Part shown: positions 46,510 to 55,984 of the stretch, one piece after another
Numbering within the stretch: position 1 is the first letter of the stretch
How the letters are laid out: every line of letters begins with the position of its first letter
Assembly (NCBI RefSeq): GCF_018100785.1
Contig: NZ_JAGJEC010000001.1
Span: forward strand, 806,001 to 870,000
From: Maribacter sp. MMG018
GTDB lineage: Bacteria; Bacteroidota; Bacteroidia; Flavobacteriales; Flavobacteriaceae
DNA: 64,000 nt
Reading direction: 5' to 3'
Notes under the pieces: generated by a model
Databases searched by the model: none
Told to the model about the DNA's origin: nothing
The model's input: the letters and a program-made list of their open reading frames with translations, nothing else
Position numbers and translations under genes: made by a program

Positions 46510-47762
46510 TTAGTTTCTAGTTCTAATTGAAATACTTTTTGAATAAGCTCAAGACTAGAGTCGGAATCGATGGTATCGTCCTTTAAATGATTAGCAAACT
46601 GTTTGGTTATTTTTTGAATGATACGGTTAGATATAATATCTGCGTGCTCGGTATCAAAATTGGCCACTTTTTTAGATTGATAATCGAGCTCTTCCTCTTT
46701 CATGGTCTTCAACTTCATTTTTAAAGCCTTGATAACGGGGGCGAACTTTCGTGTTTCGAGCCATTGGGTAAAGTCGTTTTTTACCTCTTCGATAATTCGC
46801 TCTGCCTGTGGAATGAACAATTTTCTCTTTTCGAGTGTTTGGTCCGTGATCTGTGATAATTGATCTAGGTGAACAAGGGAAACATTGTCTAATTCCAGCA
46901 CATTGTCATCTACGTTCTTGGGTACCGACAAATCCAAGATCAACAATGGATTTTTGGTATAGATAAGTTCTTTGCTAATAGTGGGCTTTTGTGCTCCGGT
47001 AGCGACTACCAGTACGTCTGTTTTTCGAATTTCGGCTTGTAGGTCCCCATAATCCTTTACCGTAAGATTAAATTTGCCACCAATTTTATCCGCTTTCTCC
47101 TTAGTTCTGTTAATAAGGGTAATGTTCGGGTTTTTAGTGTGTTTTATAAGGTTTTCACAGGTGTTTCTACCTATTTTACCTGTGCCGAACAGTAAAATGT
47201 TCTTGTTGGTCACATCCGGTACATTGTTTAGAATGTATTGTACGGAGGCAAAGGATACCGATGTGGCACCAGAAGATATTTCTGTTTCGTTTTTTATACG
47301 TTTACTCGCCTGTATGACAGAATTTACAAGGCGTTCAAGAAACGGATTCGCAATTCCTAATTTCTTTGATCGGCCAAAACTTTGCTTTAATTGGCTAATA
47401 ATCTCAAAATCTCCCAAGATTTGACTGTCCAAGCCGGTTCCTACGCGGAACAAGTGGGTAATGGCCTCGTTGTTCTTGTACACATAAGCTACTTCTTGAA
47501 ACTCTTCTACACTACCGTTAGAGTAGTCGCAAAGCAACTTTATAAGTTGAAAGGGGTGTTGGGCAAAACCATGCAGTTCTGTTCTATTACAGGTTGAGGT
47601 CGCCAAAAGGCCATCTATGCCTTGCTGTTGGGCCTTTTTCAATAGCCCGGTCATGGCAGTTTCGTCCAAACTGAATTTACCACGCACTTCGGCATCGGCT
47701 TTTTTGTAGCTTAAACCAATGGTGTAAAACGAGCTATGTTTAGAAATATGATAATTTTTCAT
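46506..47762 (-). CDS. hemA: Glutamyl-tRNA reductase
   Basis: A 418-residue enzyme that reduces glutamyl-tRNA to glutamate-1-semialdehyde, the entry step of the C5 pathway. The nucleophile is Cys58 in ATSTCNRTEL; LGDFEIISQLK and the NADPH-binding part ILLFGTGKIGR follow. No hemL is in the window. A TATTTTTG box stands 11-19 bases upstream of the start. It heads the hemA-hemC/D-hemE operon. Confidence 0.96.
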   Translation of the reverse strand: MKNYHISKHSSFYTIGLSYKKADAEVRGKFSLDETAMTGLLKKAQQQGIDGLLATSTCNRTELHGFAQHPFQLIKLLCDYSNGSVEEFQEVAYVYKNNEAITHLFRVGTGLDSQILGDFEIISQLKQSFGRSKKLGIANPFLERLVNSVIQASKRIKNETEISSGATSVSFASVQYILNNVPDVTNKNILLFGTGKIGRNTCENLIKHTKNPNITLINRTKEKADKIGGKFNLTVKDYGDLQAEIRKTDVLVVATGAQKPTISKELIYTKNPLLILDLSVPKNVDDNVLELDNVSLVHLDQLSQITDQTLEKRKLFIPQAERIIEEVKNDFTQWLETRKFAPVIKALKMKLKTMKEEELDYQSKKVANFDTEHADIISNRIIQKITKQFANHLKDDTIDSDSSLELIQKVFQLELETK

Positions 47763-47773
47763 AGATGCGGTGA

Positions 47774-47781
47774 CAAAAATA
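47774..47781 (-). promoter_or_regulatory. Promoter -7 box of the hemA operon
   Basis: The minus strand reads TATTTTTG, an exact TAnnTTTG match, 11 bases upstream of the hemA ATG. It gives a very short leader. Confidence 0.55.
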
Positions 47782-47956
47782 GAAGCATCAAATCAATAAA
47801 AGTAACGCTAGAGGAACTATTAGCATCGATTAAAGTGATTTTCGACCAAAATAAAGGCATTTCCGTTGAAATCCCTTAATTTTACTATGTTTGAGGTAAA
47901 TTTAGATGCTATTATTTAGAAGGGTTCTAAATAGAATTAATTTATAGATTCATTTT

Positions 47957-48847
47957 ATGATGGATAAAAATGTCGCCAAAGGTTCTTTTGAGGAAATATT
48001 AATCGATGATGGCTTTTATGTACTTAAGATTCAGAACAATACTCCTGAAGTAACTAAGGTTATACGTGAAATTAACCGAACCTATATCCAGTTTCATTTT
48101 TGCCTAAAAGGTGGAGGTAAATTTGTGTTCAACGATGGCAATTATGCCTTGGAAGTCTCAGAAGAGAATTCGTTGTTACTTTATAATACACAGTTAGATC
48201 TACCATTGAATTTGATGTTGTCCCCAAATTCTTGGATGGTTTCGGTAGTAATGAGCATACGTAAATTTCATTCGTTATTTTCCGATGAGGCCAGCTATAT
48301 TCCTTTCTTGAGCAGCGAAAACCAAGAAAAGAAATACTATGCACAAGAACCGGTTTCACCTGCTATTGCGGTAGTGCTCAGCCAGATCATAAACTACAAC
48401 CTTAATGCTACCATTAAAAAATTATACGTAAAAGGAAAGGTATATGAACTAATTGCCCTTTACTTCAATAAAAATACGGATACCGATGTGGAGCAATGTC
48501 CTTTCTTGGTAGATGAGGACAACGTAAAAAGAATTCGCAAGGCAAAAGAAATAATTATTGCCAATATGGCCGAGCCACCATCGTTGGCGGAACTGGCAAA
48601 AGAAATTGGCCTTAGTTTAAAAAGATTGAAAGAAGGTTTTAAACAGATTTATGGAGACTCGGTGTATAGTTTTCTCTTTGATTATAAAATGGAATACGCC
48701 AGAAGACTGTTGGAATCGGGGCAGTACAATGTAAATGAGATTGGATTGAAAATTGGGTATAGTACTTCGAGTCATTTTATTGCGGCGTTCAAAAAAAAGT
48801 ACGGAACTACGCCCAAAAAATACGTGATGGCTTTGGCGAGCGGCTAA
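47957..48847 (+). CDS. AraC-family transcriptional regulator
   Basis: A 296-residue regulator with a 190-residue N-terminal sensor domain and a C-terminal pair of helix-turn-helices (SLAELAKEIGLSLKRLKEGF and VNEIGLKIGYSTSSHFIAAFKKKYGTTPKKY). It is divergent from hemA with 194 bp between them and faces hemH about 2.2 kb away, so regulation of heme genes is possible. The effector is unknown. Confidence 0.88.
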   Translation: MMDKNVAKGSFEEILIDDGFYVLKIQNNTPEVTKVIREINRTYIQFHFCLKGGGKFVFNDGNYALEVSEENSLLLYNTQLDLPLNLMLSPNSWMVSVVMSIRKFHSLFSDEASYIPFLSSENQEKKYYAQEPVSPAIAVVLSQIINYNLNATIKKLYVKGKVYELIALYFNKNTDTDVEQCPFLVDEDNVKRIRKAKEIIIANMAEPPSLAELAKEIGLSLKRLKEGFKQIYGDSVYSFLFDYKMEYARRLLESGQYNVNEIGLKIGYSTSSHFIAAFKKKYGTTPKKYVMALASG

Positions 48848-49011
48848 AAATTTAGACCAAGTAGTCTGTTGGGTATTTTTATAGGTGTCTTAAATTGATA
48901 TAAAACTTCATTTTGGCGATAAAAAAATACGGTTCTACGAGGTTGTTTATGGGGGTATCGTTTTTTGGCCATAAGAAAACAGACCAGTGGGTCGGAAAGC
49001 TCTTTTTTCTC

Positions 49012-49854
49012 TTAATTGGGGCGAGCTACTATTATTCCCGTATTCTTTTTGATGTTTTTAAGATATTCTGCAAGGGGTTTTGTGGAAACCTCCACTTCCA
49101 TAGATCCTGTTGATGCATGTAGCAAATGTATTCTGCCATCGGCTTCTCGTGTGGCAATGCCGGTATGGGTTACGTCCAAACCATTAATCGAGGTCGCCAA
49201 GGCGATAATGTCACCAGAATGGATCAAGTGCTCGTTCTCGACAATTTTGTCTTGTGCCAAAACACAAATAGGACGATTGTTCAAAAAACGCTCGGAGGCT
49301 TTTATTTTTTCATAATTTACATCATCCTTTAAAAAAGGATATAGGTCTCTGTGGGTACTCATAAAATTAATGTCCTTGGCAATTTCTTCTCCGCCAATTT
49401 CACTGGTAATATCTTTTAAAAGGCCTTTGGCCTCGTTGTTGGCGATCCATTCGGTAAAATAATGTAAGCGAGAGGCGTAGCCATTTAGTTTTCCGTCTTT
49501 ATACCGAACGGTTTCTAGGTTTTCCGTAAAGTTCTCAAAACTGTCCTCTCCGTTTCTTGCCATTAGGCTAAAGGCCAATACGTTTTCTACAAAAGTGGTG
49601 CAGTCCAGCCCTTGCAGGTTGACCACCAAAGTTTCTCTATCGCCTATTTCCAGTGTTTTGGCAACATAGGGTGTTTTTAAAAATGTTTTGCCAACGGCTA
49701 CCATTGTTGCCCCAAAATCTGGTTGTAACAAGGCGGGTATTTCCTTTAATTTGGCATCAACGGCCGCTCTGTTCAAAGGAGAGCAGGTTAGGTTTTGGGC
49801 CTGTAAAAAACTTAATGTGATGGCAAGAAAGCCAAATAGAAGATATTTTTTCAT
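49012..49854 (-). CDS. DUF1460 family protein, probable cell-wall amidase/hydrolase
   Basis: A 280-residue exported protein with a signal peptide ending near FLQAQ. The DUF1460 signature LDCTTFVENVLAFSLMAR gives the likely catalytic Cys of an NlpC/P60-like fold, and the later GDIIALATSINGLDVTHTGI gives the His. Related proteins are N-acetylmuramoyl-L-alanine amidases or similar peptidoglycan hydrolases. It starts 5 bp after the MscS-type channel gene and is probably cotranscribed with it. Confidence 0.87.
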   Translation of the reverse strand: MKKYLLFGFLAITLSFLQAQNLTCSPLNRAAVDAKLKEIPALLQPDFGATMVAVGKTFLKTPYVAKTLEIGDRETLVVNLQGLDCTTFVENVLAFSLMARNGEDSFENFTENLETVRYKDGKLNGYASRLHYFTEWIANNEAKGLLKDITSEIGGEEIAKDINFMSTHRDLYPFLKDDVNYEKIKASERFLNNRPICVLAQDKIVENEHLIHSGDIIALATSINGLDVTHTGIATREADGRIHLLHASTGSMEVEVSTKPLAEYLKNIKKNTGIIVARPN

Positions 49855-49859
49855 GTATG

Positions 49860-50933
49860 TTAGTTTTTACTTTGTGGTGTTTCGTCCGTATTATTGAGTA
49901 ATATTCTATTATGTACAATGCTGTCCGGATAGTTTTGTTGTAAGAAAGTAATTAATTTTTCTCTGACCAACACCCGCAAATCCCATGCCGTCGAAGAATC
50001 TTTGGCGCTCATAAGGGCTCTTATTTCCACGCAATTTGGTTTACTGTCCGTTACTTGTAGCACATTTACCTGTTTGTCCCATAGATCCGTGTTCTCCAAA
50101 ATGCGCGTCAGTTCATTACGAATGGCGTCAATTGGTACGTTGTAATCGGTATATAGGAATACGGTTCCTAAGATATCTGCCGAGGTTTTTGTCCAGTTTT
50201 GAAATGGTTTTTCGATAAAATAAGGGGTAGGTACGATCAATCTGCGCTTGTCCCATATTTTGACAACGACATAGGTTAAGGTTATTTCCTCGATGCGGCC
50301 CCATTCTCCTTCTACGATGACCACATCATCTATTTTAATGGGTTGGGCAATGGCGATCTGTATACCTGCCAATACGGTACCTATTAGTTTTTGGGCAGAA
50401 AAACCTATAATAATACCGGCTACTCCTGCAGAAGCGAATATACTTACCCCTATTTCACGAATCTCTTCGAAACTCATAAGGGCCAGACCTACGGCCAAAA
50501 TGACCACGATGAATATAACAATGCGTTCAAGAATATTGAATTGGGTGTATATTTTTCGTGCTTTAAGGTTGTTGGTCGTATGTACGTCGTAATTATGAAT
50601 GACCAACTGTTTAACGATCTTTAGAATTCCGATGATCAGCCATGTCATGGCAAAAATAAAGAGCAGGGTACTGGTCTTTTTAAACCAATAAGCTTCATCT
50701 TCTAGACCTAATAACTGTCGTAACGAGGCCATTCTGATGATAATGGATAAAAAAATAAGGAAAATGGGAAGGGCTATTTTCTTCATTACCCCTTTGGGCA
50801 ATAAATATTTTGGATTTCTACCAAGCTTTCGCAATGTAAAGAGTACCACCCAATATAATATTAGAAATACGGCCAAAGATAGGCTCAGGTATATAATAGA
50901 TTCGTTGGGAATATCTTGAAAGATGGTATCCAT
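49860..50933 (-). CDS. Small-conductance mechanosensitive ion channel (MscS family)
   Basis: A 357-residue membrane protein with four N-terminal hydrophobic segments and the MscS pore helix region (SIFASAGVAGIIIGFSAQKLIGTV), followed by the beta domain with QPIKIDDVVIVEGEWGRIEEITLTYV and a soluble C-terminal part. It opens under membrane tension to release solutes on osmotic downshock. It is five bases from the DUF1460 gene. Confidence 0.93.
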   Translation of the reverse strand: MDTIFQDIPNESIIYLSLSLAVFLILYWVVLFTLRKLGRNPKYLLPKGVMKKIALPIFLIFLSIIIRMASLRQLLGLEDEAYWFKKTSTLLFIFAMTWLIIGILKIVKQLVIHNYDVHTTNNLKARKIYTQFNILERIVIFIVVILAVGLALMSFEEIREIGVSIFASAGVAGIIIGFSAQKLIGTVLAGIQIAIAQPIKIDDVVIVEGEWGRIEEITLTYVVVKIWDKRRLIVPTPYFIEKPFQNWTKTSADILGTVFLYTDYNVPIDAIRNELTRILENTDLWDKQVNVLQVTDSKPNCVEIRALMSAKDSSTAWDLRVLVREKLITFLQQNYPDSIVHNRILLNNTDETPQSKN

Positions 50934-51061
50934 AAATTTTAGTTTGGTACAACATACTAAAAATTAGTGTCGCACAAAATAATTGCCAAAGATATCGATA
51001 GCCTTTATGGCAGAATAGAAAACTATTGCCGAAAATTAAAATATCATCTATGTTCAAGTGT

Positions 51062-51069
51062 TATTTTTG
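51062..51069 (+). promoter_or_regulatory. Promoter -7 box of hemH
   Basis: TATTTTTG matches TAnnTTTG, 24 bases before the hemH ATG. Confidence 0.55.
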
Positions 51070-51092
51070 CATCCGAACAGAACAAGTAAATC

Positions 51093-52124
51093 ATGAAAGG
51101 AGTTTTATTGGTCAATTTAGGATCCCCAGATAGTCCCACGGCAAAAGATGTAAAACCTTATTTGGATGAGTTTTTGATGGATGAGCGGGTGATCGATACC
51201 CCTAAATGGCTGCGAAACATTATTGTAAGGGGTATTATCCTTCAGACCAGACCCAAAAAATCTGCAGAGGCATATGCCAAAATCTGGTGGGATGAAGGTT
51301 CTCCTTTGATCGTACTTTCCGAGAGATTTACGAACAAGTTGCGCAAACAGACGCAAATGCCGGTAGCATTGGGAATGCGCTATGGTAGCATGACCATTAA
51401 AAATGCCTTACAGGAGTTAAAGGACAAAGGGGTGGACGAAGTTCTTTTGGTGCCTCTATATCCGCATTATGCCATGTCTTCCTATGAAACGGTGGTGGTA
51501 AAGACCATGGAAGAAAAAGATGCCCATTTCCCAGAAATGAAGATAACTACCCTGCCCGCTTTTTATGATAACGAAGATTTTATAAAGGTGCTTTCAGAAT
51601 CGATAGCGGCAGAGCTGGACGGCTTTGATTATGATCATATATTGTTTTCATATCACGGTATTCCCGAAAGACATATCCGAAAATCAGATCCTACCAAATT
51701 TCATTGTAAGATAGATGGTTCTTGTTGTTCCACAAATTCTGTGGCCCATCATACCTGTTATAGGCATCAATGTTATAAAATGACAGAGCTGGTAAAGTCT
51801 TATTTAGAGCTTCCTGACAATAAGGTGAGTGTTTCGTTTCAATCAAGACTGCCCAATGATCCATGGTTAAAGCCTTATACCGACTTTGAATTTGAGCGTT
51901 TTCCGAAAGAGGGCAAGAAAAAATTGGCAGTTATAACTCCTGCCTTTGTTTCCGATTGTCTAGAAACCTTAGAAGAAATAGCTATGGAGGGTAAACACCA
52001 GTTTCAAGAGGCCGGAGGAAAGGATTACAAACATATACCTTGCCTAAACGATAGCGATAGTTGGGTAAATGTGATGGCCTCTTGGGTAAACGATTGGGAA
52101 CAAAACGGGGTGCTGCCCAAGTAA
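51093..52124 (+). CDS. hemH: Ferrochelatase
   Basis: A 343-residue enzyme that inserts Fe(II) into protoporphyrin IX (or coproporphyrin III), the last step of heme synthesis. Signatures: GVLLVNLGSPDSPT, VGMRYG-like ALGMRYGSMTI, LVPLYPHYAMSSYET, FSYHGIPERHI and PAFVSDCLETLEEI with the catalytic Glu. A Cys-rich segment (HCKIDGSCC, then CYRHQCYKM) recalls the [2Fe-2S]-ligand loop found in some bacterial ferrochelatases; this is an inference. It lies 3.3 kb from hemA on the opposite strand. Confidence 0.95.
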   Translation: MKGVLLVNLGSPDSPTAKDVKPYLDEFLMDERVIDTPKWLRNIIVRGIILQTRPKKSAEAYAKIWWDEGSPLIVLSERFTNKLRKQTQMPVALGMRYGSMTIKNALQELKDKGVDEVLLVPLYPHYAMSSYETVVVKTMEEKDAHFPEMKITTLPAFYDNEDFIKVLSESIAAELDGFDYDHILFSYHGIPERHIRKSDPTKFHCKIDGSCCSTNSVAHHTCYRHQCYKMTELVKSYLELPDNKVSVSFQSRLPNDPWLKPYTDFEFERFPKEGKKKLAVITPAFVSDCLETLEEIAMEGKHQFQEAGGKDYKHIPCLNDSDSWVNVMASWVNDWEQNGVLPK

Positions 52125-52193
52125 TTTCTTTTGTATAGTTTTCTGATTGTTAAGTGCCTATGTTCGTTGAGGGATCGTAGGTAGGTGAAGTTG

Positions 52194-52212
52194 TTCCGTA
52201 AAATGTACGGAA
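52194..52212. terminator. Weak hairpin after hemH
   Basis: TTCCGTA / TACGGAA with a five-base loop lies 70 bp past the hemH stop. An outer GTTGT / ACAAC extension is bulged and no T-run follows, so it may or may not terminate transcription. Confidence 0.3.
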
Positions 52213-52262
52213 GACAACAAAAAAATAACAAAAATCTATAAATGGTCTTGGTAACATATTAT

Positions 52263-52270
52263 TAGTTTTG
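52263..52270 (+). promoter_or_regulatory. Promoter -7 box of the MATE gene
   Basis: TAGTTTTG matches TAnnTTTG and lies 82 bases before the chosen MATE start at 52353. Confidence 0.45.
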
Positions 52271-52352
52271 CCGATGCTATTAGTAGGTGAAATAAGGGAA
52301 TATCCAAAATAGGCCAAGGTTGTATCCTAGGCCATTTCGATTTAAAGCAATA

Positions 52353-53729
52353 ATGTCAAAAGTCTCAGCGGAACAACTCGGAACACAACCTATCGGTAGA
52401 CTTTTGATCAGTCAGGCCGTACCGGCAAGCATCGGTATCTTGGTAATGTCGTTAAATGTACTGGTCGACTCCATTTTCGTAGGCAATTGGATAGGTTCTA
52501 TTGCCATAGCTGCTATTAATGTAGTATTGCCCGTTTCTTTTTTTATCAGTGCTTTGGGGATGTCCATAGGTGTCGGCGGCGCCAGTATTATTTCTAGGGC
52601 CTTGGGTAGAAATGATAGAGAAAAGGCTTTTGCCACTTTTGGAAACCAGATTACCCTCACCCTGATCATTACCATTACCATGGTCATCGCCGGATTAACC
52701 TATGTGGAGTCCATTATTCCGGCTTTTGGGGGAAAAGGAGCCATTTATGAACCTGCAAAAATATATTATACCATTGTTTTGTTCGGCGTGCCTTTCTTGG
52801 CGCTATGTATGATGGGAAACACCGTTATTAGGGCAGAAGGAAAGCCTAAGTTTGCCATGATCGCCATGATCATACCTTCTATAGGAAACCTTTTGATGGA
52901 TTATGTTTTTATTTATAAGCTCGATTTGGGAATGGAAGGAGCGGCATGGGCAACCACCATTAGTAATATACTGTGTTTTGCCTATGTTTTATATTTCTTT
53001 GCCTCCCCAAAATCGGAAATAAAATTTAAGGCCAGACATTTACTGTTAAATGCTCCGGTGGTAAAGGAGATCGGCTCTTTGGGTTTTGTTACATTGGCAA
53101 GACAGGCCGTGGTAAGTATTATTTACCTTTTAATGAACAATATTCTTTTTGGTTTAGGGGGTGAGGCTATGGTTGCGGTGTATGCCATTGTAGGTCGAAT
53201 GTTGATGTTCTCGTTATTTCCGGTTTTTGGAATCACCCAAGCATTTTTGCCTATTGCCGGCTTTAATTACGGAGCTAGAAAATTTGATAGGGTCCGAGAA
53301 TCCATAACAACGGCCATTAAGTATGCCGCTCTTTTGGCAACCGTCGTCTTTATTGGTCTTATGGTTTTTCCAGAGGCGATTACTTCGTTGTTTTTAAGTG
53401 ATAAGCCTGGTATGTCGGCCCATGATTTGCAAACGAATGCCTTTGTTTTGGAAAATGCTCCAAATGCCATGCGCTGGGTATTTGCCGCTACACCGATCAT
53501 TGCCCTGCAATTGATTGGGGCCGCATATTTTCAGGCAATCGGTAAGGCAGTGCCCGCTCTACTTTTAACCCTGTCAAGGCAAGGGTTTTTCTTTATTCCA
53601 TTAATCTTGATATTACCTGGGTTTTGGGGTGAATTCGGGGTGTGGTTGGCGTTTCCCGTTGCCGATATCTTGGCAACGATCGTAACCGGTTATTTTTTGA
53701 GAATGGAAATTAAGAATACCTTGGTGTAA
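52353..53729 (+). CDS. MATE family multidrug efflux transporter
   Basis: A 458-residue inner-membrane exporter with about twelve hydrophobic segments in two halves. The family segments are QAVPASIGILVMSLNVLVDSI and the second half with GFVTLARQAVVSIIYLLMN. It probably exports drugs or metabolites in exchange for sodium or protons. The start at 52353 (MSKVSAEQLG) is preferred over one 11 codons upstream, whose residues (MYPRPFRFKAI) are not family-like. Confidence 0.93.
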   Translation: MSKVSAEQLGTQPIGRLLISQAVPASIGILVMSLNVLVDSIFVGNWIGSIAIAAINVVLPVSFFISALGMSIGVGGASIISRALGRNDREKAFATFGNQITLTLIITITMVIAGLTYVESIIPAFGGKGAIYEPAKIYYTIVLFGVPFLALCMMGNTVIRAEGKPKFAMIAMIIPSIGNLLMDYVFIYKLDLGMEGAAWATTISNILCFAYVLYFFASPKSEIKFKARHLLLNAPVVKEIGSLGFVTLARQAVVSIIYLLMNNILFGLGGEAMVAVYAIVGRMLMFSLFPVFGITQAFLPIAGFNYGARKFDRVRESITTAIKYAALLATVVFIGLMVFPEAITSLFLSDKPGMSAHDLQTNAFVLENAPNAMRWVFAATPIIALQLIGAAYFQAIGKAVPALLLTLSRQGFFFIPLILILPGFWGEFGVWLAFPVADILATIVTGYFLRMEIKNTLV

Positions 53730-53838
53730 TACACTTTGCCGTAATTTCATGTTTTTGTCTTTTCTTACCTTAAAAATCTTCACTTATTACTCTTTCAAGT
53801 TGATCTAAGTGCCTATTTTTAGGTTTTAAATGATATAG

Positions 53839-54942
53839 ATGAAGAATTTAAAAGCCACTTTGGCCATAGTTTGTATTATGGCATTTATAGGATGTAAAAT
53901 GGAAGAAGAGCAGCAATTAAATGAACTGTATGTGGGTACGTATACCCAAGGCGATAGTGAGGGTATTTATCGTTTTCAATTCAATTCCCGTACAGGGGAA
54001 CTCTCCCAGAAAGAATTGGCCGCACCCTTGAACAATCCTTCCTATATCCGTTTCTCACCCGATAAAAAAAAGCTATATGCGGTTATGGAAACAGATGAGT
54101 TTGATGGTAACTCTGGGGGTATTATGGCTTTTGATCTTGTAGGGGGTGCTTTAAAGGAGAAAGGCCCCAAGGCCAATGTTGGAGCGCATCCTTGTCATAT
54201 TGCTATATCCGATGATGGCAAACAGTTGGCAGTCTCGAGTTACACCGGTGGAAGTGTTTCTTTGTTTGCTTTGGACGATTCTGGAGCCCTATTGCCCGAC
54301 CCGCAATTTATAGACCTTAAAAGTCTGGATACGGTGAAAACCTCACATGCACATTCAACCGAATTTACGCCCGACGGACTGTTTATTGCCGATTTAGGGC
54401 TAGATGCCGTAAAACGTTACTCGTACAATGGCAAGGAGTTCATCCCTCATGAGCAGACCTCTTTAGATTTGCCCGACGGTGCTGGGCCTAGGCATTTTAC
54501 CTTTGGCCAAAACAGACGGTTTTTATATGTTATCAATGAGTTAAACTCTACCATTACCGTTTTTGAGAAAACGGGAAAAGAATATAAAATGTTGGAAACC
54601 AAAACAACACTTGCCGATGACTTTAAAGGAGAAAGTTTTTGTGCCGATATTCACCTTTCGCCAGATGGTAAGTTCTTGTATGGTTCCAATAGGGGAGAGC
54701 AGACTATAGTTATATTTAAGGTTGATGATGCAACTGGAAAACTGACCTTAGTGGGTAGAGAGGATGTACGGGGAGATTGGCCGCGTAATTTTACCATAGA
54801 TCCCAGTGGACAATTTCTTTTGGTCGCCAATCAAAAGAGCGATAATATTACGGTTTTTAAAAGGGATGCTAGTACCGGTACCTTGACCTATTTACAGGAA
54901 ACAAGCTTGCCCAGTCCTGTTTGTTTGACATTTTTGGAGTAG
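53839..54942 (+). CDS. Lactonase-family beta-propeller lipoprotein (6-phosphogluconolactonase type)
   Basis: A 367-residue exported seven-bladed propeller with lipobox AFIGC (Cys19). Blade repeats of the YVTN/Pgl type are visible: SYIRFSPDKKKLYAVME, HPCHIAISDDGKQLAVSSY, DIHLSPDGKFLYGSNR and NFTIDPSGQFLLVANQ. Cytosolic members hydrolyse 6-phosphogluconolactone or related sugar lactones; a lipoprotein more likely acts on another lactone in the periplasm or at the surface. Function uncertain. Confidence 0.85.
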   Translation: MKNLKATLAIVCIMAFIGCKMEEEQQLNELYVGTYTQGDSEGIYRFQFNSRTGELSQKELAAPLNNPSYIRFSPDKKKLYAVMETDEFDGNSGGIMAFDLVGGALKEKGPKANVGAHPCHIAISDDGKQLAVSSYTGGSVSLFALDDSGALLPDPQFIDLKSLDTVKTSHAHSTEFTPDGLFIADLGLDAVKRYSYNGKEFIPHEQTSLDLPDGAGPRHFTFGQNRRFLYVINELNSTITVFEKTGKEYKMLETKTTLADDFKGESFCADIHLSPDGKFLYGSNRGEQTIVIFKVDDATGKLTLVGREDVRGDWPRNFTIDPSGQFLLVANQKSDNITVFKRDASTGTLTYLQETSLPSPVCLTFLE

Positions 54943-54966
54943 GGGGCGTAGTCGAATCACATGCTG

Positions 54967-55836
54967 TTATTCTTCAATTTCAATGGCGTCTATTTTTCGT
55001 GTCAACTGGTAGGTTTTGGTGAGCGCCACAATTATTTTCTGGTAATGCAGAATATCATCATGGCTTAGTGTGCGACCCTTGCGGTCTTTAAGCCATTTTT
55101 GGGCCGGTCGGTTGCCGCTCATATGAAACTCCCATGCTATTAACGGTACTTGATCAAAATACTGCGCGTCGTTGATCCAAACTTTACCTATTATTTCCTT
55201 AGTTTTCTCCTTAACAGAGGAATCGTTCGGTTCAAAACCGGGGCTGGTCTTGGTAAACTCTCTTGTAATGATATTGCTGCCGTCTTTAGGATAGCTGGTA
55301 GTGTATTCCTCTACAAGCGGCCATTCCTGCAGGTGTATTTTTCTAATTTTTTTGCCTAGTTGTACCAATTGCCAAAAGGTTTTGGAGTCTTTGGGGTAGG
55401 GCACCCTAGAAAAATCTATTTTGAGGAACTCCTTGTGCTTTTTGCGATAAGTGGACGAATGCAGAACCGCATAGATATAGTCTAAGAGGTCTGCGGGGGT
55501 AAAAAAGGTCTTATAATCGTCACGCAGTTCCGGACTGTTTATAAAACATACATTGCCTTCTGCTTTTTCATCGGGAAGAAAGGATAGACCTGTGTTTTTT
55601 TCAACTTGTTTTATAATTGTGGTACTTGTGTCCAAAGTTTGATTTGAGGATTCTTTATAAGAATCCTGATAGTCCATTGTAGAATTTGAATAAGTGGGAA
55701 AGGGGTAAAGAATATCCTTTGTTTTCCATTGTTCAACATAATTGACCGGAATTGTCTTAGAAACAATAAGATGCTGCCAATTAAAAGTGTTATGTGCCAT
55801 GAAAATAGATAATATTACGTTTATTCCCTTCATCAC
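54967..55836 (-). pseudogene. C-terminal remnant of a type ISP restriction-modification enzyme
   Basis: A 289-codon frame whose sequence matches only the last quarter of large type ISP/IIG restriction-methyltransferases: FNWQHLIVSKTI then a TKDILYPFPTY segment, FFTPADLLDYIYAVLHSSTY, KEFLKIDFSRVPYP, VWINDAQYFDQVP and the end WLKDRKGRTLSHDD-ILHYQKIIVALTKT. The N-terminal nuclease, helicase and methyltransferase parts (usually several hundred residues) are missing, and the homologous part seems to begin near residue 14. I therefore read it as a 5'-truncated gene, not an independent protein. It is a trace of a lost R-M system. Confidence 0.75.
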
Positions 55837-55984
55837 ATGTTTAGTCGTGTACCCAAATAAGGAAGCTTATTTCCTCTATAAACTTATGAATACACCAATG
55901 GGCAAGGTGCTACTGCCATGTCATAAAACATAGGTTGGCACCTTGGCGAAGTATTTTCTTGCTCGGTATATGGCAAGTGTTATG

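Noticed and set aside
48913-49113. A 66-codon plus-strand frame between the AraC gene and the DUF1460 gene
   Set aside because: It overlaps the end of the DUF1460 gene on the other strand and shows no protein-like conservation pattern.
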